From the NCBI GenBank assembly GCA_000231825.2, contig JH720321.1, positions 22,707 through 86,706 of the forward strand: a DNA stretch of 64,000 nt, read 5' to 3'. This stretch comes from Tetrahymena elliotti 4EA (lineage: Eukaryota; Ciliophora; Oligohymenophorea; Hymenostomatida; Tetrahymenidae). Position 1 is the first letter of the stretch, and the number at the start of each line of letters is the position of its first letter. The notes beneath the pieces are model-generated. The model ran no database searches. It had not been told where the DNA came from and saw only the letters and a list, made by a program, of their open reading frames with translations. Made by a program: the position numbers and the translations under genes. Shown piece after piece: positions 23,101 through 36,295 of this stretch.

Positions 23101-24707
23101 AGAAAGAAGTCATGCTCAATAATTTCAATGATAATTTAGCAAAATACAAAAACAGTAAATTTGAGATACAATAAATTTTAAATTATCTGAATTGCACTGA
23201 GAATGATTTGATGAGTAACTTTGATTCTATATTAAGAGATATGGATATAGATAGTTTAGATGATATCATTGGCTAATACAATCTAATTATTTAGCAATAT
23301 GAAGAATCAAGGACAAAGAAATTTTTAAATTAGATGTTTAGTGTTTAGTAATTAAAATATGCAAATGACAGCAATTAATTGGCTAATGTCTCTTTGAAAA
23401 TTTCAGATGCCTTAAATCATCTCTTAACAATTGTTTCATTTTCTTAAAATATACAGAAAAACTAAGTAAATGGAAATTAAACTCTTTATGGTACAACTGA
23501 TCCTAATGCTAAAGCATAATAATTTTAATTATAGTAGAATAGCTTTATCAATTAATAGCCTAAATCTATTTATGTGAGTTTTGAAAACAGAGATATATTC
23601 TAAAGTGCTGCACACAGTACTACCGATTAGCACCATCCTGAGACCTAGCCCTAATCTCCTTCATTTAAAGGGACATTGTCTCAATAAAATTAACTTAATA
23701 TGTTATAATCACAATAAAATGGGTTTTAATTTCTAACTTTCAAAGAAATAATAAACAATGAAGAACAATAAATGTAAAATTATAAAAATTAAATGCAATC
23801 TAGTTAGCAAAACTCACAAAATAATAATTTAATCATAAGTAAGCATTTTTATTCAAGCAATGGTGATTTTATCTAAAGGTCATCCTTTGGAAGTGAAAAT
23901 AACAAGCAAGAACAAATTGATTCACCTTTATAAACAAAACCCTCACAAATTCCAAATTATTATTCTGCATTTTAGAGTTCTCCAAAGCAAGTTTTATTGA
24001 CAATGGAAGATGAAGATTCAAGCAAAAAGGGGAATTATTATTCAAATCAAAATTTAAATACCTAAGGAATCCAAGGAGTCATAGCATAAACATAATTACA
24101 ATAATAATGTTAGAACATTCATTTGTAGAGTAATGGCGTTGCTAATTATTAAAATAATGGACAAGCATAAAATTTATTATAAAGTCCTTAACAAAACAGT
24201 TAATTATAATAAGATGTAGAAATTAAAAAAATAGAAGATTTAAGAGTAAGCAACTAAAAACTTTAACTTGAAGGCTTAGATGTTAATTCTGCATAATCTC
24301 AAACTAATAAGATAATTTATAGAAGCTAAGAAAACCCCTTCAGTAAAATCAACAGCACTGTTAAAAACTATAATAATGAAGCAAATAATCTAAGTTCTAA
24401 CTCTTAGAACTATGGATTACAAAGTGAAAATCAATCAATAGATTTAATTTTTAACTAATCAACAACCACAAGTGCCTCTAATAACAATAATAACAGTAAC
24501 CATAATCATAGTCTTTTGTTTAAAAATAAGCAAAAGTATAATGAACTTCTCTAAAAAATCCAAGTCAATCAATCTCAAACTGAAAAGCTTTGCACTGATG
24601 TGTTGAGTTCTGGATAAAACTTTAAATTTTCATAGCTAGAAGAAAACGCTCCTAACTCTTAGCCTTAAGTAAATCAATCGCTTCAATCAGGTTTCATCAA
24701 AAAATGA
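20193..24707 (+). CDS. Q/N/S-rich protein with a four-cysteine motif and a coiled coil
   Basis: A single frame of 1,504 residues. The ATG at 20193 is followed at once by low-complexity Ser/Asn/Gln sequence. Gln is encoded heavily by TAA/TAG. Cys595, Cys598, Cys618 and Cys621 (ICFVCK...YYCSKCGPE) make a compact CxxC-x19-CxxC zinc-site candidate. From about residue 899 to 1085 a charged helical region with heptad character follows (GEEEKIKRKKLNDFQSKLF, QSLVNVIEEVASRQKEVM). The remainder is Q/N-rich and ends QSGFIKK. The order zinc site then coiled coil recalls B-box/TRIM-like scaffolds, but the histidines of a B-box are not seen, so I do not assign that family. The function is unknown; a scaffold or RNP-type protein is guesswork. 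Confidence 0.82.
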
Positions 24708-26227
24708 ATACATATTAATAAAATTAAGCTTCTCTAATTTAAATATCTAACTAAATAATAAATATAAATTATATATATAAATTAATCTAAAATTATTAAC
24801 ATTAATTTTCCACATACCCTATCAAAAAATAAAACAATTTTAGATAAATACTATTTAGCAAAATTGCAATAAAATTGTATCAATCAACCCATAATTTTAT
24901 TTGTTTAAATATTTTTTAATATTATATTTAGTCTTACTTTTGTGTATATTATTTCTTCCTTCAAAACTGTTTTTAATTTCATTCAACCTCCTAAATTTAT
25001 AATAATTATTGCTATTTAACACAATTAAAACAATTTTACTATATCTATTTTTAGGTACTTACTTAAATGCTTTATGTAAGAATTATCACAAAAATATAAA
25101 TTTTTTTCCAAACTCACAAATCACTTTGTAAAAGATATTAAATTTAGGTAATTATCTTTCCTTAAAAATCTTTACAAGATAAATTTGTCAAAAAAAAAAA
25201 TAAAAAGATATCCACAAAGATTTTCTATCTCTATAAAAGAAAATTAAGCTGATTGAGTGTTTTCAATTAATTATTAAACAGTTCATAAAATCAACTTATT
25301 AATCAGTAAATAATTTGTAATTTTTTTTTTTAATTTAATTTCTTTTGAAATGATTTAATTTCTATAAAACAAAAAACGTTAAATATTAATTTGACAAGCT
25401 TATGGCTAAAATAATTGTAAACTAGCAGAAAAATAAAAGTATTAATTGCTTTTTAAGTTTGCTTTTTTTTTCTTGCAAATTTAAAGAAAAAATTTTTTAA
25501 CTGACTTTAGCATATTATCAAAGTAATTAGCATATATTTTTCTTTTTGCTTTTCATTTAAATCAGTATCAAAAAAGATAAAAATAAGAAAGTTTTTGATT
25601 AATTTAAAAATCTAAATAAATCAATTAAATCTTATCATTCAATTTATAATAAAAAAAATTGTTTGAATTTTTCTAAAAAATAAACATTTAAAAGTTAATT
25701 TATCAATTTATATTTTTATTTACGATTTTAGTCAAATTTTACTATTAAATATAGTACGATTTTAGATATTTTTGTATTTCTTTTTTGGTTTAGGAGTATC
25801 TTTTGATAGAAATATTTCTCTTTTATAGAAAATTAATATATCAAGAATATAATCAAATTAATATATTATTAGGTCATTGTTTAAATATCTTCTTCTTCAC
25901 TACTTTTTGTTTTTTTTTTCCAGTTAAGATACTTTTTATAATCTTGATGGGTTTATTCGTTCTTTGAAAGAGTGACTTATTTTCTGATAAATAAAAGGGA
26001 TTTCACTATATAAAGCAAAGAAGTAATAATGGATTCTCTTAAATTAATTTACTGTTTATTTTTAAAAGGAGATAAATCAATTAACTAGTAAATAAATAAA
26101 TTGTTAATTATACTATTGATAAGAAGAAAGGTTTTTTGGTAATTAGTATTTTCAAAAATAATAACTTAAGTTAAGAATTTATACAAGAAATTTGAAAAAG
26201 TTGTTATCAATAATAGGGTAGAATAAT
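24708..26227. other. AT-rich spacer
   Basis: Nothing coding is seen on either strand. It includes the 3' region of the preceding gene and the promoter of the coiled-coil gene. Confidence 0.5.
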
Positions 26228-29200
26228 ATGTAATAATAGTAAGTCGGGGTTCAGTAACAGCCAATCATGTATTAATAAAATGTAAATTACTATTTTATTT
26301 CAGAGTGTTAAACTTAATAACAATAATAATAGGGAGTTATAGCTAATCAATAAGCTTAGCTTAAGCAAAATTAACAAAGCGTACCTATTCCTACAGCCAT
26401 GCCTTTTTAAAAAAATAATTCATAATCTCAGTTGATAGGAACTCAATAAAATCGTTAAAGTATTTAAAAAATAAATAGTAATAACTAGAATATACCAGCT
26501 CATGGTTCAAGTCGTATAAGCTACACCCAAAATTAGAATAATTAATTTGGAATTAATGGATCTTAGTTGTCTCTACCGTAATTATAAAATAATATTAATA
26601 ATTACCTTTTAAGCAAAATAAATTTTTAAAATAATCATTAAATTATTTGTTGGTTTTAAATGATTTTAGACATTTTATATTTTATAACTAGGGTTACTCC
26701 TTTGCAAATAAACTAGCAAAATATGATAACATCAGACTTAAGTGTAGAATATAAAAAATTGAATGAAAAATATATCATGCTTCAAGTAGACTTTTTATTT
26801 TAATTATTGCATTAGGATATTTTGGTATTTCATTTTATTTCATTAAGTATCTTGAACAAATAGGGTTTGTTTCAATTAAATTAAATGTGAAATAGAATAT
26901 TTTTATATTGTTTTTTGTTTTTGAGATTTGCAATTTATTTTTTAAAAAATAGGCCACATTTGATAAAGAGAGAAAACATGTTGAAAATTTAGAATAAAAA
27001 ATGAAGATTCTTATTTAGGAGAATGATAAGTTGATTGACATGAAGAGCAATAGTTCAAAATCAATAGATTTGAGTTCAAATAATTTGGAATAAACTCAAA
27101 ATAAATAAGAAAGAATCTTGTTAGAGGAGATTCAACGTCTTGATAAATTAATTAATGACTAGGCATATGAAATTGAGCATCTTAAATATGAGAACTAGAA
27201 TTTAAAAAATTAACATTCAGAATAGGAGGAAATAATAGCTAATATAGATGAGAAATCTTCTGAATTAGTTGAGTAGAATAACAAATTATAGCAGCTACTA
27301 ACTATGAAAGAGCAAGAAGCAGAAGCATATAAAAATATTAATTCTTCCTTGCAAACATAACAGGGTGGAGTTTCGTTATAGTTAGGGTAATTTATTTTTT
27401 TCAAGAACTATCATTTTTTACTTAATTAATTAACAATTAAGATTTGATTTAGAAAATCTTCAAAAGATGAATGCTATTCTTAACGAAGAAATTAAGAATT
27501 ATAAAGAAGAAAGAAGACTTTTAAATGAAAATCTTTAACAGCAAAAAGAAGAGAATTAAAAAACAAAGCAAGAATTATAAAAGAAAAAGGAAGAATTACT
27601 AAGAGTTACTGAAGAAACATAGAAATATAGAGATGATGCATTCAAGAATAAAGAAGATGTTTAAAGAAATAAAGAAGAATTAAGAAGAAATTCTGAATAC
27701 ATAAACAAATAAGATGAAGAAGCTAAGAAATATATTAAGGAAATATCATCACTTAGAGAAACACAAGCTTAGATAATTGAATAATATCATAGTTTAGAGA
27801 AGTAATACAGTGAATTAAAGCATCAAGCACTCAATTTACAAGAGGAAAACAAACAAATTTTAGTTTTGAAGAATGCAATCAGTGAGTTAGAGAAATCTAA
27901 AACAGAGTTATTGAATGAAAAATCTGAATTTATTAAAGAAAAAGGTTAAAACATGTTCTTCTTGAAAGAGAAGGAAGAAAATTTTTAGAAAATAATTTCT
28001 GAAAAATAATTAGAAATGAATAACACAATTTCTTAATCAAATTTATTAGTTGAGAAATACAATATTATGCAAGATAAATTTGTTAAATTGCAAAATAGTT
28101 TTGAGTAAGCTAAGATCTTTGAATAGAAATACGAAGATGCTTCAACTAAAAATGTAAATCTTGCTTAAATCGTTACTAAAAAGGATGAGTAGATAGCTTC
28201 TATGAAAGCAGAGATTGAAAAGTTGAAGAGGGATTTAGTAAGCACTCAAAGTAAAGCAGAATAATTGTAAAATCTTGTTAAAAAGTAAGAAGACCATGCA
28301 AAGAAATTAGAGGAAGCTATGAAGAAACAAGATGAAACTATTAAAAAGCATGAAGAGAGTGCAAAAAAAACCGAAGAAATTGTTACACTTAAATTTGGTG
28401 AAAAGAAAACCTAAATAAAAGCACTTGAAGATAAGATTACTGAATAGCAAACTTTGATTGCTTCACTTAAATTATTTGAATAAGAAACTATTAATTTACG
28501 TTAAACAATTGAAAAGGCAGAAGATAAGATGAAGAAATTGTTTTCTGAAAATGAAAAGTTAACAGGGGAAATCAAGCTAGCAACTTAAAAGATATAAAAG
28601 CAAGAAGGAGAAAAGAAATAACTTTCAGAAAAAATTACAACAATAACAACTGAACATACTCAAACTAAAGAATTATTAGCCAAGCGTGAAAGAAATCTTG
28701 AAAAAGCTATTGAAGAACTTAAAAAAATGGATGCCGAAAATAATGATTTGAAAAAATAAATTAATGAATAAACACAAAAAATAAAAGAATATCAATAATC
28801 AAATGAGTAACTAGCAAAGACATTAGACAATCTAGAAAAGAAATATGAATAAATGAAGACCCAGTACTAGACAATGCATAAAGATCATATAGATTACAAG
28901 AATAGTAATGATGAAAGCCGTATTAAAGAGTAGAAAGAATTTAATAAAAAGTTAGAAATTCTTTAAAAGTAAATTATGGAATTAGAAAAATCTAAAAAAG
29001 ATGCATCAAACTAATTCAATACTTAGATTAAAGAAAATATTGAGTTGCTGTAAGACTAACAATAATCAATTAAGCTTTATTAATAGAAAGTTGAAGAACT
29101 TGAGAAGCTTGTTTTAGAATAATCAGCTTCATTTAAACAAGATTCTGAAAACGTAGTTAAACTAAATAATTAGTAGATTGCTACATTAAACAAAGAAATA

Positions 29201-29645
29201 TAATTAAAGATATAAGAAAACTAGTAGATCTTAGTTGAAAACCAATCATTAAATGTCCTTTTGCATGAAAACGAAGAGAAATTTGAAGAATTAGAATAAG
29301 AAATATAATCTCTCTAATCTCAAATTCTAAGCTTGCAATAGATTAACGAAGGTCAAAAACAAGAAATATCAAATCTTTCAAACATCCTCCGTTAACGCAG
29401 AGAATAAACTGAATAACAACAAAGTGTTAACAGTACTTTAACTAGAGAAAACCAAGATCTATTGGACCAACTTAAATAATTAGAAGCACAACTCTCTAAA
29501 GTAGATGAGCATGTTCACAAAATGGTAATTTATTTCTTTAAAATGTAGGTATAATTTAATTTATTTATTTATTAAAAAAAAGGAATAAAACTCTGTCATT
29601 CAAAATAGTGAAGAAACCTAAGATTAGTAAGATTAGGCAGAATGA
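26228..29645 (+). CDS. Long coiled-coil protein
   Basis: A protein of 1,045 residues in four exons (introns 26786-26952, 27387-27441 and 29525-29582; phases 0, 2, 0). All junctions restore one frame. The first 130 residues are Q/N-rich (QQGVIANQQAQLKQ). From about residue 180 to the end the protein is almost continuous heptad-type coiled coil rich in Glu, Lys, Gln and Leu (examples: LEEIQRLDKLINDQAYEIEH, ELEKLVLEQSASFKQ), with few prolines. It ends in a short acidic tail. An optional 39-bp in-frame intron may lie near 26652-26690, where the sequence becomes intron-like; both versions stay open. Such proteins are usually structural (basal body, Golgi tether or cytoskeletal); nothing here decides which. 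Confidence 0.82.
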
Positions 29646-30401
29646 AAATTAAATTAAAAACTATATTGCAAATTTAATATTTATAAAATTAAAATTAATT
29701 ATAATTTTGGAGTTTTTGAATTAAATGTAAGTAACTCACATTTTTGTAGAATTAATAAATCATTCATTATCTTAAATTATTTTTAAATATTTATTTATTA
29801 AATAAGAGTTAATAAAAAAAGAAACCATATTTCCTCTTAACTAAAAACTTAATAGTTTCATACAGTTCATTTTTTTTTCTATTTGAAATGAAAAAACTCT
29901 GCTGTGTTTTTATTCACATTTAAGAAATAGTTAGAAATGAAAGTATCAAATATCTATTTTGCATTTAGTAAGATATATTTATTAATTTCGAAAATTTTTA
30001 GTATCTGATTTAAAACTGAAGGTTAAAAATTAATGAACTTAAAATACGAATTATTTGACTATATATATTGATTAAAGAATAGGAGTTTATGTTCTGAATT
30101 ATTAATATGAAGGAAATGTCAATATGAAAATTTCTTGAATTTTTTGATTAAACGTTTTAGTATATTTAGATATTTATATCTATTTAAACTAAATCTTTTT
30201 TGTAAACTTAAAAGATATTAAAAGATTTAGATTGTTAATATTTAAAAATTTTCTAAAAAATGTCTACTTTTTGTTTTTTTATAAAATCAATATTTTTTTT
30301 AAGTAAATCTATTTGGATTGAATTACTTTTTTAAAAATAATATCAGATACCTAATTATTACTTTTTTTTATAAAAATAAGGAATAAATATAAAATATAAA
30401 A
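29646..30401. other. AT-rich spacer
   Basis: No gene seen; it lies between two head-to-tail + genes. Confidence 0.5.
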
Positions 30402-32645
30402 ATGTTTTATTACTCATAATAGCTGATATTAGCCGAGCTAGTATAACATTAAAATGGATAGGGATTAGATGATATAGAGTTGGAAGATTAAGATGATTTC
30501 GTAGACTCAAGTATTATATTTGAATTATCTTAAAGCTATATTTAACCCCATGATAATAATTAGCATGAGTAAAACAATATTGAAAATCATAATTAGCAAA
30601 ATGAGAATATTGTTGGATAATTTGCTAATGGGAATTAGGATAATAATGTCAATGCTAATGAATAAAATTAGTTTGATCATTTTTAAGAAGGTTAAATCAA
30701 TTAAGACCATTAAAATCTATTAAATTTAAACAATTTAGGCTTATTTTATTTAGTAGTAAACAGATGGCTTTCAAATTTAGCAGATCCAGTTTTACAAATT
30801 CTCTTCTTTCTTTCAGGATTTGTTAACTCTTAATCAATTAATGGAACATGGTCAGATTTTTTAAAGTATAGTAATTTTGTTGTAGGAGCATGCTGTGTGG
30901 TTACTAATTTAATCAATATTTTAAGACTTATAAAAGGAAAAAGAGAATAGATTCTCTTACCTCTTCCTTAAAACCCACCTTAAGAAGAAGTTAGAAATGC
31001 TTACTCTTAAGAGAAATTTTAATAAAATTTTAACAACATTTATTATGTTTGTATGATAAGCATTTCAATTATCTAAGTAATATCTATGATTTAAAATAGT
31101 AAATATGAAGATAATATATACTAGAGATACTTATTATTAATTTTTATTTACTTAAGGGTAGTTATGTATTTGGTTTATTACATGTGTAAACACCCTAAAA
31201 CAACTAAAAAACTTTTAATGTACTGTGTAACTGCTTGGCCTGTATATAGAAAAGAGTTTGATGAATATATTTGTTATAATTTCGATTTTGCAATTCAAAT
31301 TCAAACTAACTTTGCAAAAGATCCAGTCCAAAATTATTTAAAATTTATGATTTACATTTATGAATTTATTCTAGTCCTTTAAATAATTGCTTTTGGTAGT
31401 TCTTGGTAAAAAGATCAATTAGTCCTTTAAGAGTATTCATACTTCTTTGGAGCTTTCTATTATATAAGTATTATTTACATAGCCCTTTTCAACTATTATA
31501 TAGTTACTCAAAATGTTCATCTTTCTGCTAAAATGAATAGAGTTAAAAACAGTGCTTTCTTAATAGTATTTTTCTCCAGCTACACTATATTCATCATTCT
31601 TCAATTAATAAGTGCTTTAGTTTAAGACACAGGAAAACAATATTACATTCTTCAGTTTGAGCCTATCTTTGCATTTTATTTAGTCTGTATTTCATGTAGG
31701 ATAGTATTAAATAGAATCACCCTAAAAACTCTCAATTAAGAAATTAAAAAGCAAATAAAACTGCAGCAACAATAAAATTTATAATAACTAGAGAATTCAT
31801 CATCAATTAATAGTAGTGTATCCATAGAAATATCCTCAGTAAACTAACATATAAGTGTGATCGAATTAAGCAGAAATAATAGCAGTAATAGAATTGCATA
31901 ATAAAATTAATCAAATTAAAATCCCAACATAAGTAGTAACAACTAAAATGTCTAAATTGATTAGATAAGCAATATATCTGTCAACAATTAAAATGTATTT
32001 AATGCAAACAACTAGAATCAGCAAAATTTGAATATAAATAATGGAAATAACAGTAACATTAACAACAACATTAACAATATAAATAACAATAACAATAGAA
32101 TGTAGGAAGAATAAGTAAATCACTTTTAGGATATGAAAAGAAAAATAAGACAGATGATAGCATATAACTCAGCTTCTATTGATAAGAATATTAATCTAAT
32201 AGTAAATTTTGAAGGATACACTATTACTATTTCTTTGGCTTTGTAATTATTTGTGTATATGTTCTCAGACAACCTAGAAATCTATGAATAAAATAGTACT
32301 ATTTGCAACTTTTACTATTTCTTATCAATCTATTCTTTTATGTTTTACTTTCTCTGTTCCAAAAAAGTAAGTCTTGCTTATGATAAGTTAAAAAATTAAT
32401 CTGATCCATTTTCTTTATATTGGATTATTCCCTTTTAATCTTATTTGAACAAACTCGGATGGTAGTTATCTTGGATTCTAAGTTTTGTGCTGATATATCT
32501 ATACTTTAATATAAATTTCATCAGTAACTCTTTTGTAAAGGCTGAATATATCTTCATGATATTTTTCTCTATCACAACATTTTTTATTTTTTAAATAATA
32601 CACTTAATAAGGAGAATAATGTAACCTAAATAAGCAGTCAATTGA
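30402..32645 (+). CDS. Multi-pass membrane protein, unidentified
   Basis: A single frame of 747 residues from the ATG at 30402 to the TGA at 32643. An acidic, Q/N-rich N-terminus of about 100 residues (ELEDQDDFVDSS) is followed by roughly eight hydrophobic segments. These include FVVGACCVVTNLINIL, YYVCMISISIIQVISMI, LLLIFIYLRVVMYLVYYM, FFGAFYYISIIYIALF and AFLIVFFSSYTIFIILQLIS. A Q/N-rich cytosolic-type loop of about 140 residues then separates a second group (YTITISLALQLFVYMF, FYYFLSIYSFMFYFLC, WILSFVLIYLYF, YIFMIFFSITTFFIF). No signature of a known transporter or receptor family could be recognised. The antisense strand also has open hydrophobic frames under the N-rich loop, which are shadows. 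Confidence 0.78.
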
Positions 32646-33626
32646 CTATGAGAAATTTTATTAATTTATAACTATCCATTCTATTTGCTTGATTTAAAAA
32701 GAAGAGTTAGAAATTATTTTGTGGATATCGCCGTAAAAAAAAAGAAGCAATCTAAAATTATAAAAGCAATTTATGTATTGACTAAACTTTATTTCTCTTT
32801 GTATAAAATCAATTATTATTATTTTAATATTTTATCTAAATTTTGAAGTATTTTTTAAGTTATTTTTTGTCTACAAATAATGCTAAAGTGAGCTAAAAAA
32901 TATTTTATCAACTGAAGATACAAATACTTATTCTACTTCTAACCAAATATTAAATAATAGAAAAGATATATCAAAATTGTTCTTTATTTTAGTTTTACCA
33001 CTTGATAGAATCTTAAATTTACTTTAACAAACCCTATGATGAAAGGAAAGATATTAAGCTGTGTGTGTTTTATTTGATTATAAATTGATTTTTTGATTGA
33101 TATCAATGTAATTTATTTATTGATAAATTTAAAAATTTGGTAATGAGTAAATTGTGGTGGAAAATAATGATTTGTTTTAGATATGAGTAGAGAAGAGAAA
33201 CAAATATCAGTTTATTCAAAATTTATTTACTAACTAACTAAAAATGCAAAAGAAATACATATATTTTTTACAATAAAGAAATGAATATTTAAAGTCTAAA
33301 AATTCAGTGATATTTAAATGTTATCATCAGAATAGAAATGAAGGAAGGAAGTAATCTTGCAACTAAAGGAAATAAATTAATAGGTTGATTATTAACAAAC
33401 AAAAAAAAATTATGAAAATAAAACAAAAGCAAATAGCTTAGATTAATTTATTTTTTTGTTTGTTTATTTTTTAGATTATCTTTGTTTGTTTGAATATATT
33501 TTTGTTGATTTAGGATTAAGTTAGGTCATTCATTATTAATAAATTTATGGGAAGATAAGGAAGATTTATTATATATAAGATTTATGGTATATTTTGTAAA
33601 GTATGGATGGAAGGTTTATTAATTTC
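32646..33626. other. spacer between convergent genes
   Basis: Both flanking genes end here, so it should contain two 3' ends. It is AT-rich, with GTTT-type short repeats around 33450-33500. No gene seen. Confidence 0.5.
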
Positions 33627-34517
33627 TCATTCTCTGTTGGCTAATCCCAGAACTGTTTGGAAAATGACTACTATATCGATATAAATGTCTAAAGAAGCAA
33701 TTATGTAGTCATCAACAGAGTAGGATAAGTATTTGTTACCTTATAATCTTTGTATATCAAAAACTAAGTAAAAGCAGAAAACTCCAATAATAGCTATACC
33801 AATAAGGGTTTGGATAATATAGCTTCTAAATAAAGAAGCAACAAGAATGATCACAAGAAGAGCAATACTGACATAGAATATAGCAGTAACCTTTTGAGTG
33901 ATATCATTTTTAGTGGTACATGCATAGATAGTGATAAATAATACTATCAAAAAGGTAATACCTCCAGCTAATAAAACAACTTCTGGTTGAGATACTGCGG
34001 TAACCATCGAAATCAAATATCCTTCAGTGATAGTAAAGATGAAAAGTAAAATGTAGTTATTAGGAACTTTCATGCATTACTTACGGAAGCAATACAAAGT
34101 AATCATAGTAATGAGATTAAGGATTAATGAAAGATAAGCTATAAAAATATATTTCTTTTAGAAATCTCTGTAGCCACTACTTAATGTTGAAGGAATGATG
34201 AAGGCAAAAGTGATGATTAATTACATGCAAATGATTGCTAATACTTTACGAATAAAGTTTCTCCTAATGTCAACATTTGAAAGACCAGTCAATCCTCCTT
34301 AGTTGAATGAATCTAAGCTTTACTCATCGCTTTGATTATTGTTTAGATTATGAATTTTATTCTTATTCTATTACTAATCATACTATTATTAGTTTACCAT
34401 TTGTTAGTTTTTAGCAGCAGCGAATCCCATCATTTAAAAGTTTTCAATATCTACATTTTATTAATATCCAGCATTATTGTTGCTGATGTATTGAGGCTGG
34501 TTGTTATTATAATTCAT
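33627..34517 (-). CDS. Bax inhibitor-1/Lifeguard (TMBIM) family membrane protein
   Basis: A protein of 296 residues in one exon. An N-terminal Q/N-rich cytosolic tail of about 85 residues precedes seven hydrophobic helices. Family landmarks are FIRKVLAIICMQLIITFAF (TM1), YILLFIFTITEGYLISMV with the conserved Glu-Gly turn, then IGVFCFYLVFDIQRL with the conserved Asp, and the terminal DDYIIASLDIYIDIVVIFQT. The two aspartates in the last two helices correspond to the pair proposed to gate the calcium leak in this fold. It probably sits in ER, Golgi or another endomembrane and modulates calcium and stress responses (family knowledge). The start is taken at the ATG at 34515-34517; the frame stays open upstream, so an extra 5' exon is possible. 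Confidence 0.9.
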
Positions 34518-35008
34518 AGCTATAGAATTTTCCTATATTATTCTTTTATAGGTTGGTTGTGATTTGTATTGTGATTGATTTTACCTGTTTGTTATTTGTT
34601 TTGTTGGGAAGCTTTTTTTTACTTAATTGTAAATTTAATCAATTTCTATTAAATTATAATTTTTTAAAGTAAAAAAAAAAGATTATTTTTAATATCACCA
34701 AATTAATAATTAATGATAATGAATACATACAACAAGCCTAATAAATAAACAAAAAATATAGAAGATTAGAGTAATTATTATTCTATATCTTATTTGGATC
34801 CCTGTCTATTTTCTCAACAAAAATTTAATTAATTAAATATTTAAAATAGTAAAATTTGTATACTTTAAAAAAAAAATTTTGTTTCATGTTGTAGATTTAT
34901 TTTGATCTTCGATAATTTAACTAACGCATTTTTTTTAAAGTATAAAAATATTCTCTTTTTAGAATACAACAATTTCAGGAATAAAACTTTAAAATTTTTC
35001 AAAATAAA
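34518..35008. other. divergent promoter spacer
   Basis: AT-rich sequence between the TMBIM gene (-) and the decayed locus (+). It has one long A-run near 34671 and no recognisable motif. Confidence 0.4.
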
Positions 35009-36011
35009 ATGATAGATTCTCTTGATATTGGTAAGGTAAGTAATAACAAATTAAAAATCCTTTTAAATTTGAATGTATTTTTCTCAATTTTTATTGAAAA
35101 TAAAAGCAATTAGTAAAAATAATCTAATTATAGGATTAGTTTGAATGGATTTTTAAATAATATTACATATTAATTGCAATTAAAAAAATATAATGAACAA
35201 AAAACAATTCAACTATTAACTATCAACAATCAGAGTTGAAACTTAAATTAACTTTCATAAAGAAAAAGAAATTGTTGTTTAGTAAACAAAGAAGAAAAAG
35301 TAAAATTGAATTCATTCTTAATATAGATGAGATCTCAAAGAATATATCTTGAATGATTATAATAGCAAAGTAAAAATAGAAGAAATCAAAAAGAAATTAA
35401 TTATATTGTTACTTATTTCAAAATTTATTTTCAAAACCTATCTATTTTAATAAGAATCCCAAAAATATTAAATGCAAATATATTTCCATTTACATTCTAA
35501 CTTTTAATTTATTAAAAACAATTGTTGCTAAAAATAAATTCAATGATTCAAATATAGATAAAATATATGAATTTTGTGTTAATAATGTAACTAAGAACAA
35601 TAATAATTCAAAACCAGAAATTTCTTCATTATTTTTTTATAATTATTACTTTATTTAAAAACAAAAACAAAATAAATTCTTAATATTTTTATTTTTGGTC
35701 AAAATGCTTTATTGAGTATTCATAGCAAAAAGGTTTTACAAATTAAGGCAGAGATTAGATAATAAGAGAAAATTATAAAATACACATTTAGTATTACTGA
35801 GGTATTTTGGTATTTTTATCCAGAAAAGAAATTTAAATGGTATTCAAATAAAAAATTTTTCGTCATGATTTTATTCAATAATAAGGGTAAATACAATTAT
35901 TTAAAATTTAAAAAAATTATTATCAAAAATATCTAATAAGAATTTCTTGGCAAATATGTTTGCTTTATGGATTAATTTATTGTAATATTTCTTTTTATTT
36001 TTTTTATTTGA
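35009..36011 (+). pseudogene. decayed unidentified gene
   Basis: An ATG at 35009 with a good donor (GTAAG at 35036) opens MIDSLDIGK. A plausible acceptor leads to FEWIFKQYYILI, then an in-frame TGA. Further protein-like blocks lie downstream in the same or shifted frames: QSELKLKLTFIKKKK, YNSKVKIEEIKKKL, NPKNIKCKYIS, FNDSNIDKIYEFCVNN, and TEVFWYFYPEKKFKWYSNKK near 35800. Trp, Cys and Pro content is too high for random AT-rich DNA, yet at least two TGAs and two frame changes prevent one product. I see no family. Alternatives are a gene with unusual small introns, or chance frames. Confidence 0.4.
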
Positions 36012-36295
36012 TATCTATTAAAATACTTTCATTTTTTGAATTATTATTAGAATATTAACAGCTAATTATTTCATAAATGAGATAGAATATTTTGCACTGA
36101 CTTTTCGAGCCAAATCGAAGTACAGATACTTGTTTAGAAACGTGAATTTAAGATTTAGAGATATAGACAAATATAGTTTTCATATAATATAATACTAATT
36201 ACACATTTTTATTATAAAGAATAAGAATTTAAAAGTTGAGATTTTGTTTGATTATTTTTTAATTATAATAAAGCTATTAGAAAGAAGAATCTAAA

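Noticed and set aside
31911..32123. Hydrophobic minus-strand frame of 70 codons
   Set aside because: It is the antisense of Asn/Ser-rich repeats in the membrane protein gene on the + strand (AAT/AAC runs read backwards give Ile/Val).
34540..34560. GGTTGGTT near 34550, resembling part of the breakage motif on the minus strand
   Set aside because: Only about nine bases match and the CTCTTT half is absent; it lies in the 5' region of the TMBIM gene.
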